Shown: one piece after another, positions 22,335 to 33,274 of the stretch
Position numbering within the stretch: position 1 is the stretch's first letter
Layout: each line of letters begins with the position of its first letter
NCBI GenBank assembly: GCA_907163375.1
Contig: CAJQUW010007951.1
Span: 1-64,000, forward strand
Source of the DNA: Prostheceraeus crozeri
Lineage: Eukaryota; Platyhelminthes; Polycladida; Euryleptidae
Direction of reading: 5' to 3'
Length of the DNA stretch: 64,000 nt
Made by a program: the position numbers and the translations under genes
Notes under the pieces: generated by a model
What the model was told of the DNA's origin: nothing
The model's database searches: none
What the model saw: only the letters and a program-made list of their open reading frames with translations

Positions 22335-24626
22335 CAGTGCTGCCACTCTGATATTTAGAAAATCCCACGCAGGTGAATTTTTTTCACGCAGGCGTATTAA
22401 ACAGTTAATTGTAGCGCTACATCTACTTTACAAGACAAGGTTTACAAGTTCAACTTTTCCTTTCAATTTTGTTTTGACTCATCACAACTACATGTGACCG
22501 TATGTGTAGGCTGTGTGGTGGTTATGTTCCGATAAATTTGATCTTAAATTACTATCTGTGAAACTGCTTCAATTCGACCGGACAAGGACGAAACGTTGTC
22601 ACCGACATTTTTGCGAAAATGAGACTTTTATATATTCGGAATGCGTATTGTCGAGCTGTCACGTACCCTAATTTCTGTGTTCAAACCCTTTGAAGCATGA
22701 ACTTGAGGAGCGTAAAGGAACAAGAAGCCATAAAGACCATAAAGAACAATAAAATTTTTAATTCTATTTCGACTCTCCTGAAAAATCGTCACATGGTGCT
22801 TACAACGTTTCGTCTTGATACGGTCAAATTATGCTTCAACATGCGTTGAGAATGTGTTATGGAAGTACATGTATGGTAAGTCTAAAGAGTGCACAATCTA
22901 TTTTTTTCTGTACTTATTCTCTTGCTTCCTTCAGACGATTAGCTCCGCATTTTAAATCTACATCAATCATACATTAGACATTGCAGCTGCGCAATCCAAC
23001 CAAAAACAAATGCTTTCAATTCATCAATACATGTATTTTGAAAACAACAAATATCGGTAGAGAGTATCTATCAAAAGACTTAACAAACGCAAGACTCGTA
23101 AAAACAAAATATAACAACAGAATATATCTATCAAAAGACCATAATAGTAAAAAAACAAACTCAAAGAGCTAGGCAGCTCTAGTGTACAGTCTACTAAAAA
23201 AGTCATAAATGAAATTATTCGACTAAAAATAAGCTCTAACGAATGATGCTCAGCTCTACTAGTTTCTATAAAAATGTCCAAACTTTCGAATACAAAATAC
23301 AACAAGAGTACCTACTGATTATACGTACTGACAATGCATGTACATGCTACTACTACACACTGTACAAAATATACTGTATAATTCAACTAAAAAAACTTTG
23401 AAGATAACAATATTTGAGAAAATGTAAAAAACCGGGTACTGCTACTTTTTGGCAAACTGTTCAATTGTTTTCTTTATGATTCTTTCTTTTGATTTTGTCT
23501 GTTCCGCTGTCAATTTCTTTTCGTCTTTTTCAATCTTCTTGCGTTTCATCTGAATAAGCGACAGTTTCTTTTGATACTCAGCTATCATCAATAAAGCAGA
23601 TGATTCTTCTTCTTGGAGTTCGCTTTTATTTGATGCTATTTGCTTTTGCTTGTTCAACAATGCCATCTGCTCTTTCGATCTTTCCATTTCTTCCTCAATT
23701 TCTTCCTCCAATTTCCTCTTCCGCGCTGCTTGTTCCGATTTTTTCTTGTCGGCCTCTTTCTCCTCTTTCAGTCTCTTCTGGTATGATGCATGAGCATTGA
23801 AACCCATTTGGACCAGGTCTTCACTCAAAGGAAAATTGTAACAACAGTAGTTCGAAGCCCGCAGATAGCCACTGATAACCAAGCATGAGTTCACTGAGAT
23901 TTCATTCAAACAGTTTCGCTTTTTAGTAACTGTATCTGACAGACAACAAAAAACTCGTTCTACCGCAGCATTTCCGTGAGGTATTGACAAAACGGAGGTG
24001 GACAATCGTGTGAGAATCGGATAGGCTTGTTGCGAAGTGTTGCAGTCAGCGATGGCAGTCGATTTCAGACTCCCGACATGAAGCCAGTGCTGAACTATAT
24101 CGTTAAGTTCTTCAACTGCGCGTGAAATCCCATATTGACGCCACTCCGTTATCAAGGATGTGACATCTTCACTGCTGTACATGTACTTCTTTGGCAATGG
24201 AAACAACTGCTGTTTCATCTTCGGTTTTCCGAAGAGCAGGATCCAGAAAACGAAGTTGCCTCACTCGCTTGTCGGCCAGCGGTAAATAGCCTTGAAGTTT
24301 ACTGGACAAAGTACAATAAAACTTTCGGACACGGTTGAAAAATTCAGTGCGCACTGATTCACTAGCAGAATCCAGTTTCTTTCCGGTGTCTTCACCGATA
24401 AATATGGCAGAATCTGGAAGTTGTGAATCTCGATCAAATGAAATTTTCTTCAATCTTTTTGTGTTTTCATCAACATACAATACAAAATTATATAATATTC
24501 CTTAACAGATCATATGTAAGTATTATCCATATTTCCCTTCACGCACCTCTTCAAAATCCCACGCATTTCACGCAGAAATATTTTTTTTCACGCACTGCGT
24601 AAATTTACGCAGGAGTGGCAGCACTG
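22335..24626 (-). mobile_element. hAT transposon with perfect 8-bp duplication
   Basis: Ends are CAGTGCTGCCACTC at 22335-22348 and its exact complement at 24613-24626. The target duplication TTTAGCAA is perfect at 22327-22334 and 24627-24634, diagnostic of the hAT class. Subterminal CACGCA/TGCGTG words repeat on both sides. Total 2292 bp, carrying a partial transposase on the minus strand and about 1 kb of AT-rich sequence downstream of it. The perfect duplication suggests recent insertion between the Toll-like gene and MOSMO. Confidence 0.9.
23442..24480 (-). pseudogene. hAT transposase, C-terminal part with long coiled-coil tail
   Basis: Two overlapping minus-strand frames (24480-24169 and 24218-23442) share the sequence around 24170-24218, so a single frameshift separates them. 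The first includes FFNRVRKFYCTLSSKLQGYLPLADKRV; the second has the hAT dimerisation block YPILTRLSTSVLSIPHGNAAVERVFC then TVTKKRNCLNEISVNSCLVI, with the usual P-H-x-N-A-x-V-E-R motif. It then runs into ~125 residues of E/K-rich heptad sequence (KRLKEEKEADKKKSEQAARK and on), which is not standard for hAT proteins. The BED finger and most of the RNase H core are missing: about 350 residues against 600 or more normally. Deletion derivative, not active by itself. Confidence 0.8.
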
Positions 24627-24634
24627 TTTAGCAA

Positions 24635-25329
24635 CCAGCATAAAGTCCTAGGCCTCAATATTTCGGTCTTGTAGCCATTCAAAGAGGGGAAGGTAAATAA
24701 AACGGAAACTAATATTGAACTTCCAAAAATTGCAGCTGTTTTTCTCCCAGAAATTCTACACTACATCACATCTGAATGCTGATATCAAATATGACTATAT
24801 CAACATCATATTGAAATTCAGAACAAATCCACAACTTGGAAGTAGTCACTAGCATTTATAGAAATCTGTGAAGAATGTCAATGCATACCCTATAGTGATT
24901 CACGGGTAGAAAATCTGCATCATTTTTTGATTGATGATCAAGATGTCATAAATTACGACAGAGACTAGAATCAACATATGCCATTGTGAAACAACCTAGT
25001 TCTGCAACTTAAATGAATGCAAAAATTCCAAAAGATCTTAACTGCAGTGTCAAATTCCTTCAAAGAGCTAAACTACAATCTACCAGACCAGAGACTATAG
25101 AGAGAAAATTTACAAAAGGCTAAAGGACATTTTAAACGAAAACTTGAGATTCTGATTATTCCCCTTCTTCCTGATCACGTCGAAATTGACCACAAACTTA
25201 ATTACTTGTAGGCATTCACAAGCGCATAATACTTCAGGATATATGGTTTCCTGTAGGCCTATGTTTTTCCAACGAAGTTCTTTGGAAATAGATGGTTATT
25301 GTCGTACGGATTCGCTCATTGAAAAAATA
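24635..25329. other. no gene recognised
   Basis: Intergenic; only short open frames without support. Confidence 0.4.
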
Positions 25330-25515
25330 GATCGAAAGTCGCACTCGGTAGTATATAAATTGGCAAAATTTTGACTTTTTTGAAACTGCTCAAATAATTA
25401 TTTGGACCGTGGGAACGCAATCTCCGCAAAAACTGAATCTTTCCATATGAAAATTTTAATTGTATACAGATACTTTTTGAGTCGACACTCTATCTACATA
25501 TCCCTACTCTGTGGC
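25330..25515 (-). repeat. fragment of repeat family A
   Basis: Minus-strand copy of sequence also found near 47460 and 50745: GAGTAGGGATA, GAGTGTCGACTCAAAAA, AAGATTCAGTTTTTGCGGAG, CAAATAATTATTTGAGCA and CCAATTTATATACTAC in the same order. Only the first ~190 bp of the family unit is present. Confidence 0.75.
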
Positions 25516-26086
25516 CTTTGCCTTTTACAGAATGTACTTAAACAACCTGGTTACCTAGGTTAGAGATGTTCTTACCTTCTTGGTTAACTCAATAATGCAG
25601 GATTATTTCAGATAGGCCTGAAATAATTGGGACAGACTCCTAGATTCCCCTAATAACTGCTCCGCAAATCGCCCGATGGTGGTGGGATCTAGATATTTTC
25701 AGCAGTCTCACGGATAATCAAAAACATGAAATTCATAGCGGAAGGTTTTACTTATTCACTAAAAATGAATCCATCGATTTATTATTCGGCAAGATTGCGG
25801 ACGATAATATAAGCCGTCTTTAACGTCCGAATGTTTAGCAGATATGTCTATCGTCACAATCCGGTGACATATTTACATAAGACTGAACGCAATGTGAAAA
25901 TTATCAGCTCATTTACTGAATTGATGGTTTTCATCGAAACATTAAAGGTGATATGATGAAAGTAAATTATGGTTTCGTTCGGGAGAACCAATAACATCAA
26001 ACCTCATAATCACTTACTGCAGTATCTGCTACAAATTCATGGATGATACATATCCTTGTTTAACTCGATTCTGTCATCAAAATTTG
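25516..26086. other. intergenic, beyond the 3' end of MOSMO
   Basis: Nothing supported. Confidence 0.35.
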
Positions 26087-26092
26087 TTTATT
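26087..26092 (-). promoter_or_regulatory. candidate polyadenylation signal of MOSMO
   Basis: AATAAA on the minus strand, about 265 bp downstream of the MOSMO stop codon. It is the nearest canonical hexamer that I found; usage is inferred. Confidence 0.4.
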
Positions 26093-26356
26093 GTGAGATC
26101 AGCCGCTCAATCTCCATGTCAAAACTACAAGGAAGTGGTAGTGTAACTTTCACATTGCGCTTTGTCAAATATCTGGGGAAGTATAAGGTGATATAAAAAT
26201 ATATTTCCTTTCAGTTTCACATAAAAAACACAAAATCCCATTTCTTCACAAAGAAATACGATATTCAGCATGTAAGTTATCTTCAATTCATTGTAGAAAG
26301 TCTTTGGAAGGCACTGATTACAAAAGTGAAAAATGTAATTCGAAGTTTCCACTTGT

Positions 26357-26550
26357 TCAAATTTGTGGCACTGGTGTGCACAATCGTCCAACAAACATTA
26401 TTGAAATGGCTGTCATCCACAAAGCAAAAACAAACAAGATATAGGAGATTCCCACGTGAAATTCTGTCGGTAGTTGATATGGTTCACCTCCAATATCCAG
26501 TCGAGAGAAACCAACGGGGAATATTATCGCAGATAACGAAAATAACCACA
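26357..26550 (-). CDS. MOSMO: MOSMO terminal coding exon
   Basis: Second exon of the four-pass membrane protein that attenuates Smoothened at the cell surface. Acceptor TTTTTCAG directly precedes 26550. The exon opens with TG, which completes an ATG (Met) codon from the A ending exon 1. It continues WLFSLSAIIFPVGFSRLD, GGEPYQLP, GISYILFVFALWMTAISIMF and GRLCTP; vertebrate MOSMO has the same layout (M-x-L-F-x-x-A-x-I-F-P-I-G-F, GGQPY-K-LP, GSSYVLFVL, AGK-VCLP). It encodes membrane segments 3 and 4 and a short cytoplasmic tail. The minus frame stays open into the intron by chance. Stop at 26357-26359. Confidence 0.9.
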
Positions 26551-27054
26551 CTGAAAAACGAAACAAACTCGCTTGAGAATAAGAACTAAGCATGAGAATT
26601 AAATTTTTGTCACATGATGATTACAACGACCCTCTCAGGCGAGCAGCAAACCAAGCAATCGATACACGTTGTGGGTAAAAAGTCAGTGCGGATTTTCTAA
26701 CAAGTAAATTGAAATTATACTTAGTCATGAATATGCCTACATATAATTCTGTCTAAAAAGTTCTATTTTGGATATAAATATTTCTGACATTATCTTCATC
26801 AGACGTATTCTGTATCTAGATATCTGCTTCCAATTTGAATTTAGAGTCGTTTTTGCTCTTAAGAATATGTTTTCATCTTGAAGTTGCGTCATGGAGTATG
26901 TATTCAACTGAAGAGAAAGTGCTTGCGGCTGCTTGGGCTGGAAGTTTCGAATGTGAAGAGAGTACAATGCATTTTGCGAACAGATATGATTAGAGAGCTC
27001 CGAGTCCAAGAATGATACTTTCTGCAAAAATATATCGTTAGAAATTGGTATCCC

Positions 27055-27900
27055 AGTATGTGATCACAGAAGTGGCCGTCCTGTCACTGCTACTGGTGAT
27101 GACCGAAAGGATATGGTGCTAGCAGCAGTCAATGAGAATCCAACGACCTCCACAAGAGCAATCGACTCAGAAGTGCACATTTCACAGTCCTCTGTTACAT
27201 GATTTCAAATAGTGAGCACTACCATCGGCAAAGCCAGTTCCTATGTGATGGTGATTCCGATCGTCGTTTGCAACTTTGTCAAGAAATTCAACGATTTTCT
27301 AACAGTTGATGCATCTATTATACGAAAAATAGCATTTTCCGATGAGTGTTGAGTGTGCTTTCTCTCTCTCTCTCTGTGATCGCGTCAACAAGCACAATGC
27401 TCATTATCGGGCCAAATAGGAAATGCTGGTAGGAAACTGCTCAAACTTTCTAAGCTTGCATAGCTTACAACGGACTTTTTCTTTTTGAAATTAGAGATAC
27501 TGCTATGAACCCGGAATGATACTGTGAGCATCTTCGAGATGTTCACTATTTCAGTAGAGAAATTGGGAAATCATGCTCTCCAAACAGGATGAAGGGATCC
27601 ATTGAGTATACTACTCTATGGTGCGACCCCACATTACAGTCTGCCAGCTCGACCATTCTTAATGAAGAGTTACTGGGACGTTAGATTGGCAGGCGAGAGT
27701 AACACCTATCGACTTTTGACTTTTCACACCTAAGGCAGCGCGCATACACTTTTGGCTTTGTGTATACGAACAGGAGATAGTTAGAGAAGTTGTTACTTGA
27801 GAAATTCAAGCCTTTCCTCTTGGGACATGCAGGAAATCACTGAGAAGCTTTCTCGAACGAATCTCTGCATGTCTGTGAATGGTGAGCTTTTTGAGTACTG
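27055..27900 (+). mobile_element. decayed mariner/IS630-type transposase
   Basis: Plain DNA transposon remnant in the MOSMO intron. Plus-strand readings in several frames give GRPVTATGDDRKDMVLAAVN and TRAIDSEVHISQSSV (27075-27200), a paired-type helix-turn-helix of insect/invertebrate mariner-like proteins. Next is IAFSDEC...DRVNKHNAHYRAK (27327-27415), the first catalytic D region (FxDE...G-x-VN-x-HN-x-x-YW). A later part with LNEELLGR-stop-IGRRE (27655-27700) matches the region before the last catalytic residue. A (TC)n run at 27361-27376 interrupts the catalytic segment. Many stops; no terminal repeats found. Confidence 0.6.
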
Positions 27901-28406
27901 ATTTCAGCGCTAAATAAATCATGATACAACACTATACGTGATAAATTTGCATGTTTCCGTAGATTAACACAATACAGTTGCTTTGTTTTATTCCTGTTTA
28001 AAAATCCGTAAAGAATTTCAATTTAAAAATTGAAAACTTTCAAGGCAAGCAATTCGGGATCAAGTCAAACTATACTTAACAACCGTGCACATGTACGTAT
28101 AGTAAATACTATAATATATACATCAAGCTAAGTATTGAAATAAACAAAAAGTGGAAATGAGAATTTCTGTCAGATTTACGGAATAGAATTGACGTATTAG
28201 TTGTCACTTGTCACTCGAGGTAATAAAAACGATCACAGAAAGTCAGTTTGGTACAAGAAAGTTAACAAAAAAGTCGTCACGGTATAAAACCTGCTAACAT
28301 TAACATTCGGAAAATCGGGACATGTATACTATCATCAGGTATGCAAACTTTTCCATATAATCAACATTTTTCAAAATACTTCACTGAAGCTAAATAAATC
28401 AAAATA

Positions 28407-30726
28407 CAGTCGAGCCTCGTTAATCGCAACCTCGCTAATCGTAATTCCTCGTTAATCGTAATTCCATTCAGGGAACGGTTTTTTCTATTGAAATCACCTC
28501 TCTTAATCGCAATTTTTTCGTCCTATCACCTCGTTAATCGCAATCGAGTATACTGTAAGTATATAGGAATCGTAGACCTCAACTCGTTGAAAAGGATTCG
28601 CATCAACGCTGCTTCGTGTCTGACAGCTTTCATTGATCGTTTTTTCCATTTCCCCTGCTGATGACTTCTACGTGAAGCGTGCTTAATTTTTCTTGGAAAT
28701 CGCACCGTCATCGACTCATCGTCTTCACCAATGCTCTATAGATAGAGGAAACTTTCACTGTAGCAATGAGTAAAAGCTAATGACGTTTACTCTTCTGTCT
28801 TGGATGCAGCGAATGAACACACGATAAAGGATTCATACTTCTCGAAATTCATTCGATGTCCTGATAAACTGACATTGCAGTGCACCTTCTGTCCGTCCGT
28901 TTATCATGCCAAAGAATCGCGTAGATCTTACACTCAAACAGAAGGCCCAGCTCCTGAAGGAACTCGAATCAGACGGATCAAGCCAGAAAGCCATTGCTGA
29001 CAAGTTCGGGGTCTCCGCTGCATGTGTTTGTCATCTTGTGAAACAGAAGGCTGTAATTCAGCAGCAAATTGACAAGGAAAAAGTAAGTGGTCGAAAGAGG
29101 AGGCGGTGACGAAGACATAGACGAAGCTCTCTTCATTTGGGTGAAACAGAAATGTGCTCTAGATGCTCACTTATCCGGACCAGAAATTCAAGCAAAAGCT
29201 AAACGCATCGCGTCGGTCAAAGGCAACGACAGCTTCCAAGCTTCATCTGGTTGGCTGTGGCGTTGGAAGAGCCGGTTTAACATCAAGTTTAAGAGGCAGC
29301 AAGGCGAAAAACAAGACGCTGATAACGACACGGCAAACGACTGGATTCGTGAAACTCTTCCAAAGATCCTCTGTGAATTTAAAGACGATGACATCTTTAA
29401 TGCCGACGAAACTGGCCTTTATTACAGGGTGGTCAGTGATAAAGGATATTGTTTGGCTAACACAGAGCTCAGTGGAGGGAAGACAGCGAAAGAAAGGATA
29501 ACAGCACTGCTCTGTGCTAATATGTCTGGAAACGAAAGACGACCTCTACTCGTGCTCGGAAAGAGTCGTCGACCTCGCTGCTTCCCTAAGGATGTGTCGA
29601 AGCTTCCGTGGGACTACGAACACTCAACAAAGACTTGGATGACTTGCGCAATCTTTATGTCGTGGATGAAGAAATGGGACAGGAAATAACGATTGACAGG
29701 CAGACGTGTTTGCCTTCTCGTGGACAACTGTTCGGCACATGTTTCAACTGACCTGACGAACATCAGTCTGCATTTCTTGCCACCAAATGTGACAAGTTTG
29801 ATCGAGCCGATGGACCAAGGTGTCATCCGAAATTGGAAGGGACACTATGGATTGGCACTGAACGACCGTATCGTCATGGAACTTGATGTCGATGAAAACC
29901 ATCGCGCTCAAACCGTTGACAGGAGCATAAGCTTACTTGATGCTGTCTACATCGCGAACGAATCCTGGAAGCAAGTGAAGCAACAGACGATTCAGAACTG
30001 CTTCAAGAAAGCAGGCTTCCGGCGAGAGGAACCAGTCAACAACGAGTGCAAAATTGACAGTTTAGCGGGTGATGCCTTACATGACGTTGCAGTCCCAAGA
30101 AATATGACACCAGACGAGTTCGTTGACTTCGTTATCGTTCGATGATGACATTGTCATTGCCGGTGAATTTGACGACGAAGATCTCTTACATGAAGCTCAA
30201 CAAAAGAAATGACGAGGATTCCAAAGACGAAAGCGATGAAAACGACTACGTCCAAATGGGACTGATGAACAATAAAGAACGGATGCAATTCGTATCGCTC
30301 TTCCGGATATTTATACAAGAAGAAGGGATCGATTTCGGAAACCAAAGCTTCCAACAAGTTGAGCGTACAGTAAAAGAAAGTGCAATCAAAGGACTAAAAC
30401 AACAAACAATTGACTCTTTCTGTTGAAGTTTTGGACATGTTAAGCCGTCAATAAAGGTACATACAAACAATACTTATCGCGTTATTTTGTACTTACCTAG
30501 CGTTATTTTATACAATACTTGCGTTATTATCTTTAACCAACTTTACATTACACTGTTTGTACTGTTTACTCGTATATTTGACTGCGACACATAGACATGC
30601 TACATATAGACTGGTATTCATGTATTATAATTACACGAAATAATTGGAACTTCGGTAATGACAATCCCTCGTTAATCGCAATTCGCGACCGTCTCCCGAT
30701 GCATTGCAATTAACGAGGTTCGACTG
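28407..30726 (+). mobile_element. Tigger/pogo transposon, near full length
   Basis: 2320 bp flanked by TA on both sides (28405-28406, 30727-28). Ends CAGTCGAGCCTCGTTAATCG and, inverted, CAGTCGAACCTCGTTAATTG match at 18 of 20 positions. Both subterminal zones carry repeats of CCTCGTTAATCGCAAT (about five at the left end up to 28550, one at about 30672 plus the terminus at the right), probably transposase-binding units. Encodes a whole but frame-broken CENP-B-like transposase. Lies in the MOSMO intron, opposite to the gene. Confidence 0.9.
28906..30426 (+). pseudogene. Tigger transposase (CENP-B HTH + DDD)
   Basis: Starts MPKNRVDLTLKQKAQLLKELE: N-terminal psq/CENP-B helix-turn-helix (KAIADKFGVSAACVCHLVKQK). 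The frame then changes near 29100. A CENP-B-type second HTH follows (LSGPEIQAKAKRIA...GWLWRWKSRFNIKFK, about 29170-29300) and the catalytic domain with D residues in IFNADETGLYYR (about 29394-29430), VCLLVDNCSAH (about 29707-29740) and IEPMDQGVIRNWK (about 29800-29840): the DDD triad is present. A stop at 29687-29689 and a further frame change near 30140 separate the acidic tail (NDEDSKDESDEND). So about three disabling changes. Length when summed is normal for Tigger (about 480-500 residues). Confidence 0.85.
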
Positions 30727-32271
30727 TAATACATACAAATGCCACTAAAATCTACTAATGCTACATAATTTTATCGTTGTTCATATCTGGATCTAATGCG
30801 CAACGTACAATGCAATGTACAATGTGCTTATGTGATGTAATCATATACAGTAGATATAATGTTATTATTGTCTATTTTTAGAACGATTCATAAGTGGCAC
30901 TTTTTCAATTTTTGTTGATTAACAATGACTCCAAAGTTGGAATTGACATTGAAGAGCGAGTTTCAGTTCTGACCACTTTTGAAAGTCTTTCACTGTCGGA
31001 ATTACTGTGTGGGATATTGAGGATTGCCCGCATGAGAGCAACCAACTCCTTGCATGGAAAGGAACCATCCACAGTTAATAAAAATCTAAAATATAACTAC
31101 TTTTTTGACCCCTCCGTCATGTGAATCGGCTTCCACCGGATTTGAAATCCGCTGCATCCCTGACAAGCTAATGATCATGCCGTTTGATGAAAACATCACT
31201 TTCATAAGTTAAAACATGCAGTTCAATGCTGTATCACATGAAAGCGATAATACCCTAATATACCCATGGTAGTTATATGGTAGTTATAGGACAAGCCACG
31301 TTCACCAGAGCATGATTTAAATGGCATATCCCTCGCTCATAAGCTCGATAATACACTCACATGACTACAATTTAAATTTTGTATTGTAAAATAAGTATTG
31401 AATTGATAAATATAAACACCACACTGTGCAAGAGTTTTCCCAGGGTATCTAATCCACCCCAGATGGATTTGAGGTTAAAAAAACAACTCTGAAGTTTTTC
31501 GATTGTTGGACTTGCAAACTCTCAGCAGCATATACTGCATGACTTAAAGTAAAAAGAGCTGTCTGAAAGTAACCGAATCATCGACTGAAAGGTGTTCTTG
31601 AAGCATCTATGAAGACCAATTTCATTATACACCCCAAGCCTGATTAATTCTACAATAAATTGAAGAGAACAAATAGTAAATCAATCTTCAACTCAACCCA
31701 ATGTAAGTTCTTCCAATTGGCGCTCGCTTTAAGCATTAGATCGTTTAAAACCATGCACACATAGTAAAACTGAAGACTTAGTGATTCCAAAAAATCTGTG
31801 AAACACAAGTACAGTATATTTTGAGCTGCAGAAACAATCACGAATCGACACTGGAACCAGCTCGAGGCAATAACGACGCACTACATATTGATGGACTAAC
31901 TTTTTATTCTCACTTCACTGAGTTCATTATAGTTTTCACAATGATTATAAATAGGCCCCTTTTTCTGGTGCACTGCTTCTCGCTTCGATGCACAGAAGTG
32001 CGCAAATTACGATCAAACTGTAAACACGGTTTTACTCTATACATAGTTTCAATTATAATTAATTCATTTTATCTGCTATTTTTGTCACAGCAAGCATGGA
32101 GAGAAAAATATTTTAAGCATACAACATAATTAATCCAAATAGGAGAACATTTATTCTAAATCAATTCAAACTTTTAATTTCCGTATAATGAAAACAAAGC
32201 TTATTGAAAATCAGTTATATCATAAAATAACCGATGTATTTCCGAATATGTGAAAAAAGCGACGAAATTGA

Positions 32272-33274
32272 CAGGGTGGATCAAAAGTTTCTGATCAAAA
32301 GCTTTTTAAGCAAAAGCAGAAATTCTTTGGATAAAAATCTATTTAGTATCCAAGAATGCATATTATTTCAGTGTAGAAACAGCAATATGTAAACTGTAAA
32401 TGTAGGAGGTTAATATTTCGTGTTCTTACCTTAATTTCTCAGACATTCCGAGCCACGAGTAGGGAAGCTTTCTACTAACGATTTGAGATAGGATGGTTCC
32501 AAAGAATTCCACTCACCTTTCACTATCGCAGTAAGCTGCTTTCTGTTTCTCGGTTGTGGACACTTGAACACAGAATCCTGAAGAATCGACCAAATGTGTT
32601 CAATGACGTTTAGGTCCGCTGAATTTCCAGGCCAGTCTTTCCTAACAGTGAGGAGGACATCGTCCAAATCAGTAAGGTTTTCTTCGCTGTATGTGCTCGT
32701 GTACCATCATGCATAAGAACTACTTTCTCCGGATACGGGACGATTCGACGAGCATGTATTGAATCGAAGTAGACAGGTTATAGTTTGTACGTGTAGTAGT
32801 CACCATTCATCGATCTTCCGTTTTCGATCACATGAAGATCTGAGTGATACCGCCCGGGACCATAACTTTCCAAGGAGACTTTGGTACTGGGACACGAGGT
32901 ATGCTTGCTGGTGAACTGGATCGAATTCGGAAGTTTGGCTTTGAATTTAGTTCCATCGTACTTTCATCTGCTCATAAAACATGGGAACAAGTATCTACGA
33001 TCAAAAAAACAGAGAGCAGCATAAAAAATGAGTGGGGTTCTTTGGAACCATCCTATCTCAAATCATTGTTCGAAAGCTTCCCAACTCGTGCTCGGAATGT
33101 CTGAGAAATGAATGCAAGAACACGAAATATTAACTTTTGACATTTACAGTTTACATATTGTCACTTCTGCACAGAAATTATATGCACTCATGGATACTAA
33201 ATAGATTTTTATCCGAAGAATTTCTGTTTCTACTTTAAAAGCTTTAGGGGCTCAGAAACTTTTGGTCCATCTTG
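32272..33274 (-). mobile_element. Tc1-like foldback derivative
   Basis: Ends CAGGGTGGATCAAAAGTTTC (32272) and, inverted, CAAGATGGACCAAAAGTTTC (33274); TA follows the right end. The arms are long (~250 bp): the left holds the transposase 3' end on the minus strand (SLEPSYLKSLVESFPTR, near 32510-32460), and the right holds a second inverted copy on the plus strand (SLEPSYLKSLFESFPTR, 33036-33085). So the 5' half of the element has been replaced by an inverted copy of its 3' end. Confidence 0.8.
32431..32990 (-). pseudogene. Tc1-type transposase, C-terminal half
   Basis: Minus strand: STMELNSKPN-like start (near 32960), PWKVMVPGGI (near 32875, the V-W-G-G-I-type block), FLCMM-HDGTRAHTA region (near 32710, where Tc1 proteins have Q-D-N-A-P-x-H) and then DWPGNSADLNVIEHIWSIL (32640-32580), the last catalytic segment with NVIEHIW. 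Frame changes near 32660 and 32860. No DNA-binding domain. Dead. Confidence 0.7.

Noticed and set aside
26551-26593. Extension of MOSMO exon 2 frame upstream to a Met at 26593
   Set aside because: The TTTTTCAG acceptor and matching phase with exon 1 make this intron sequence.
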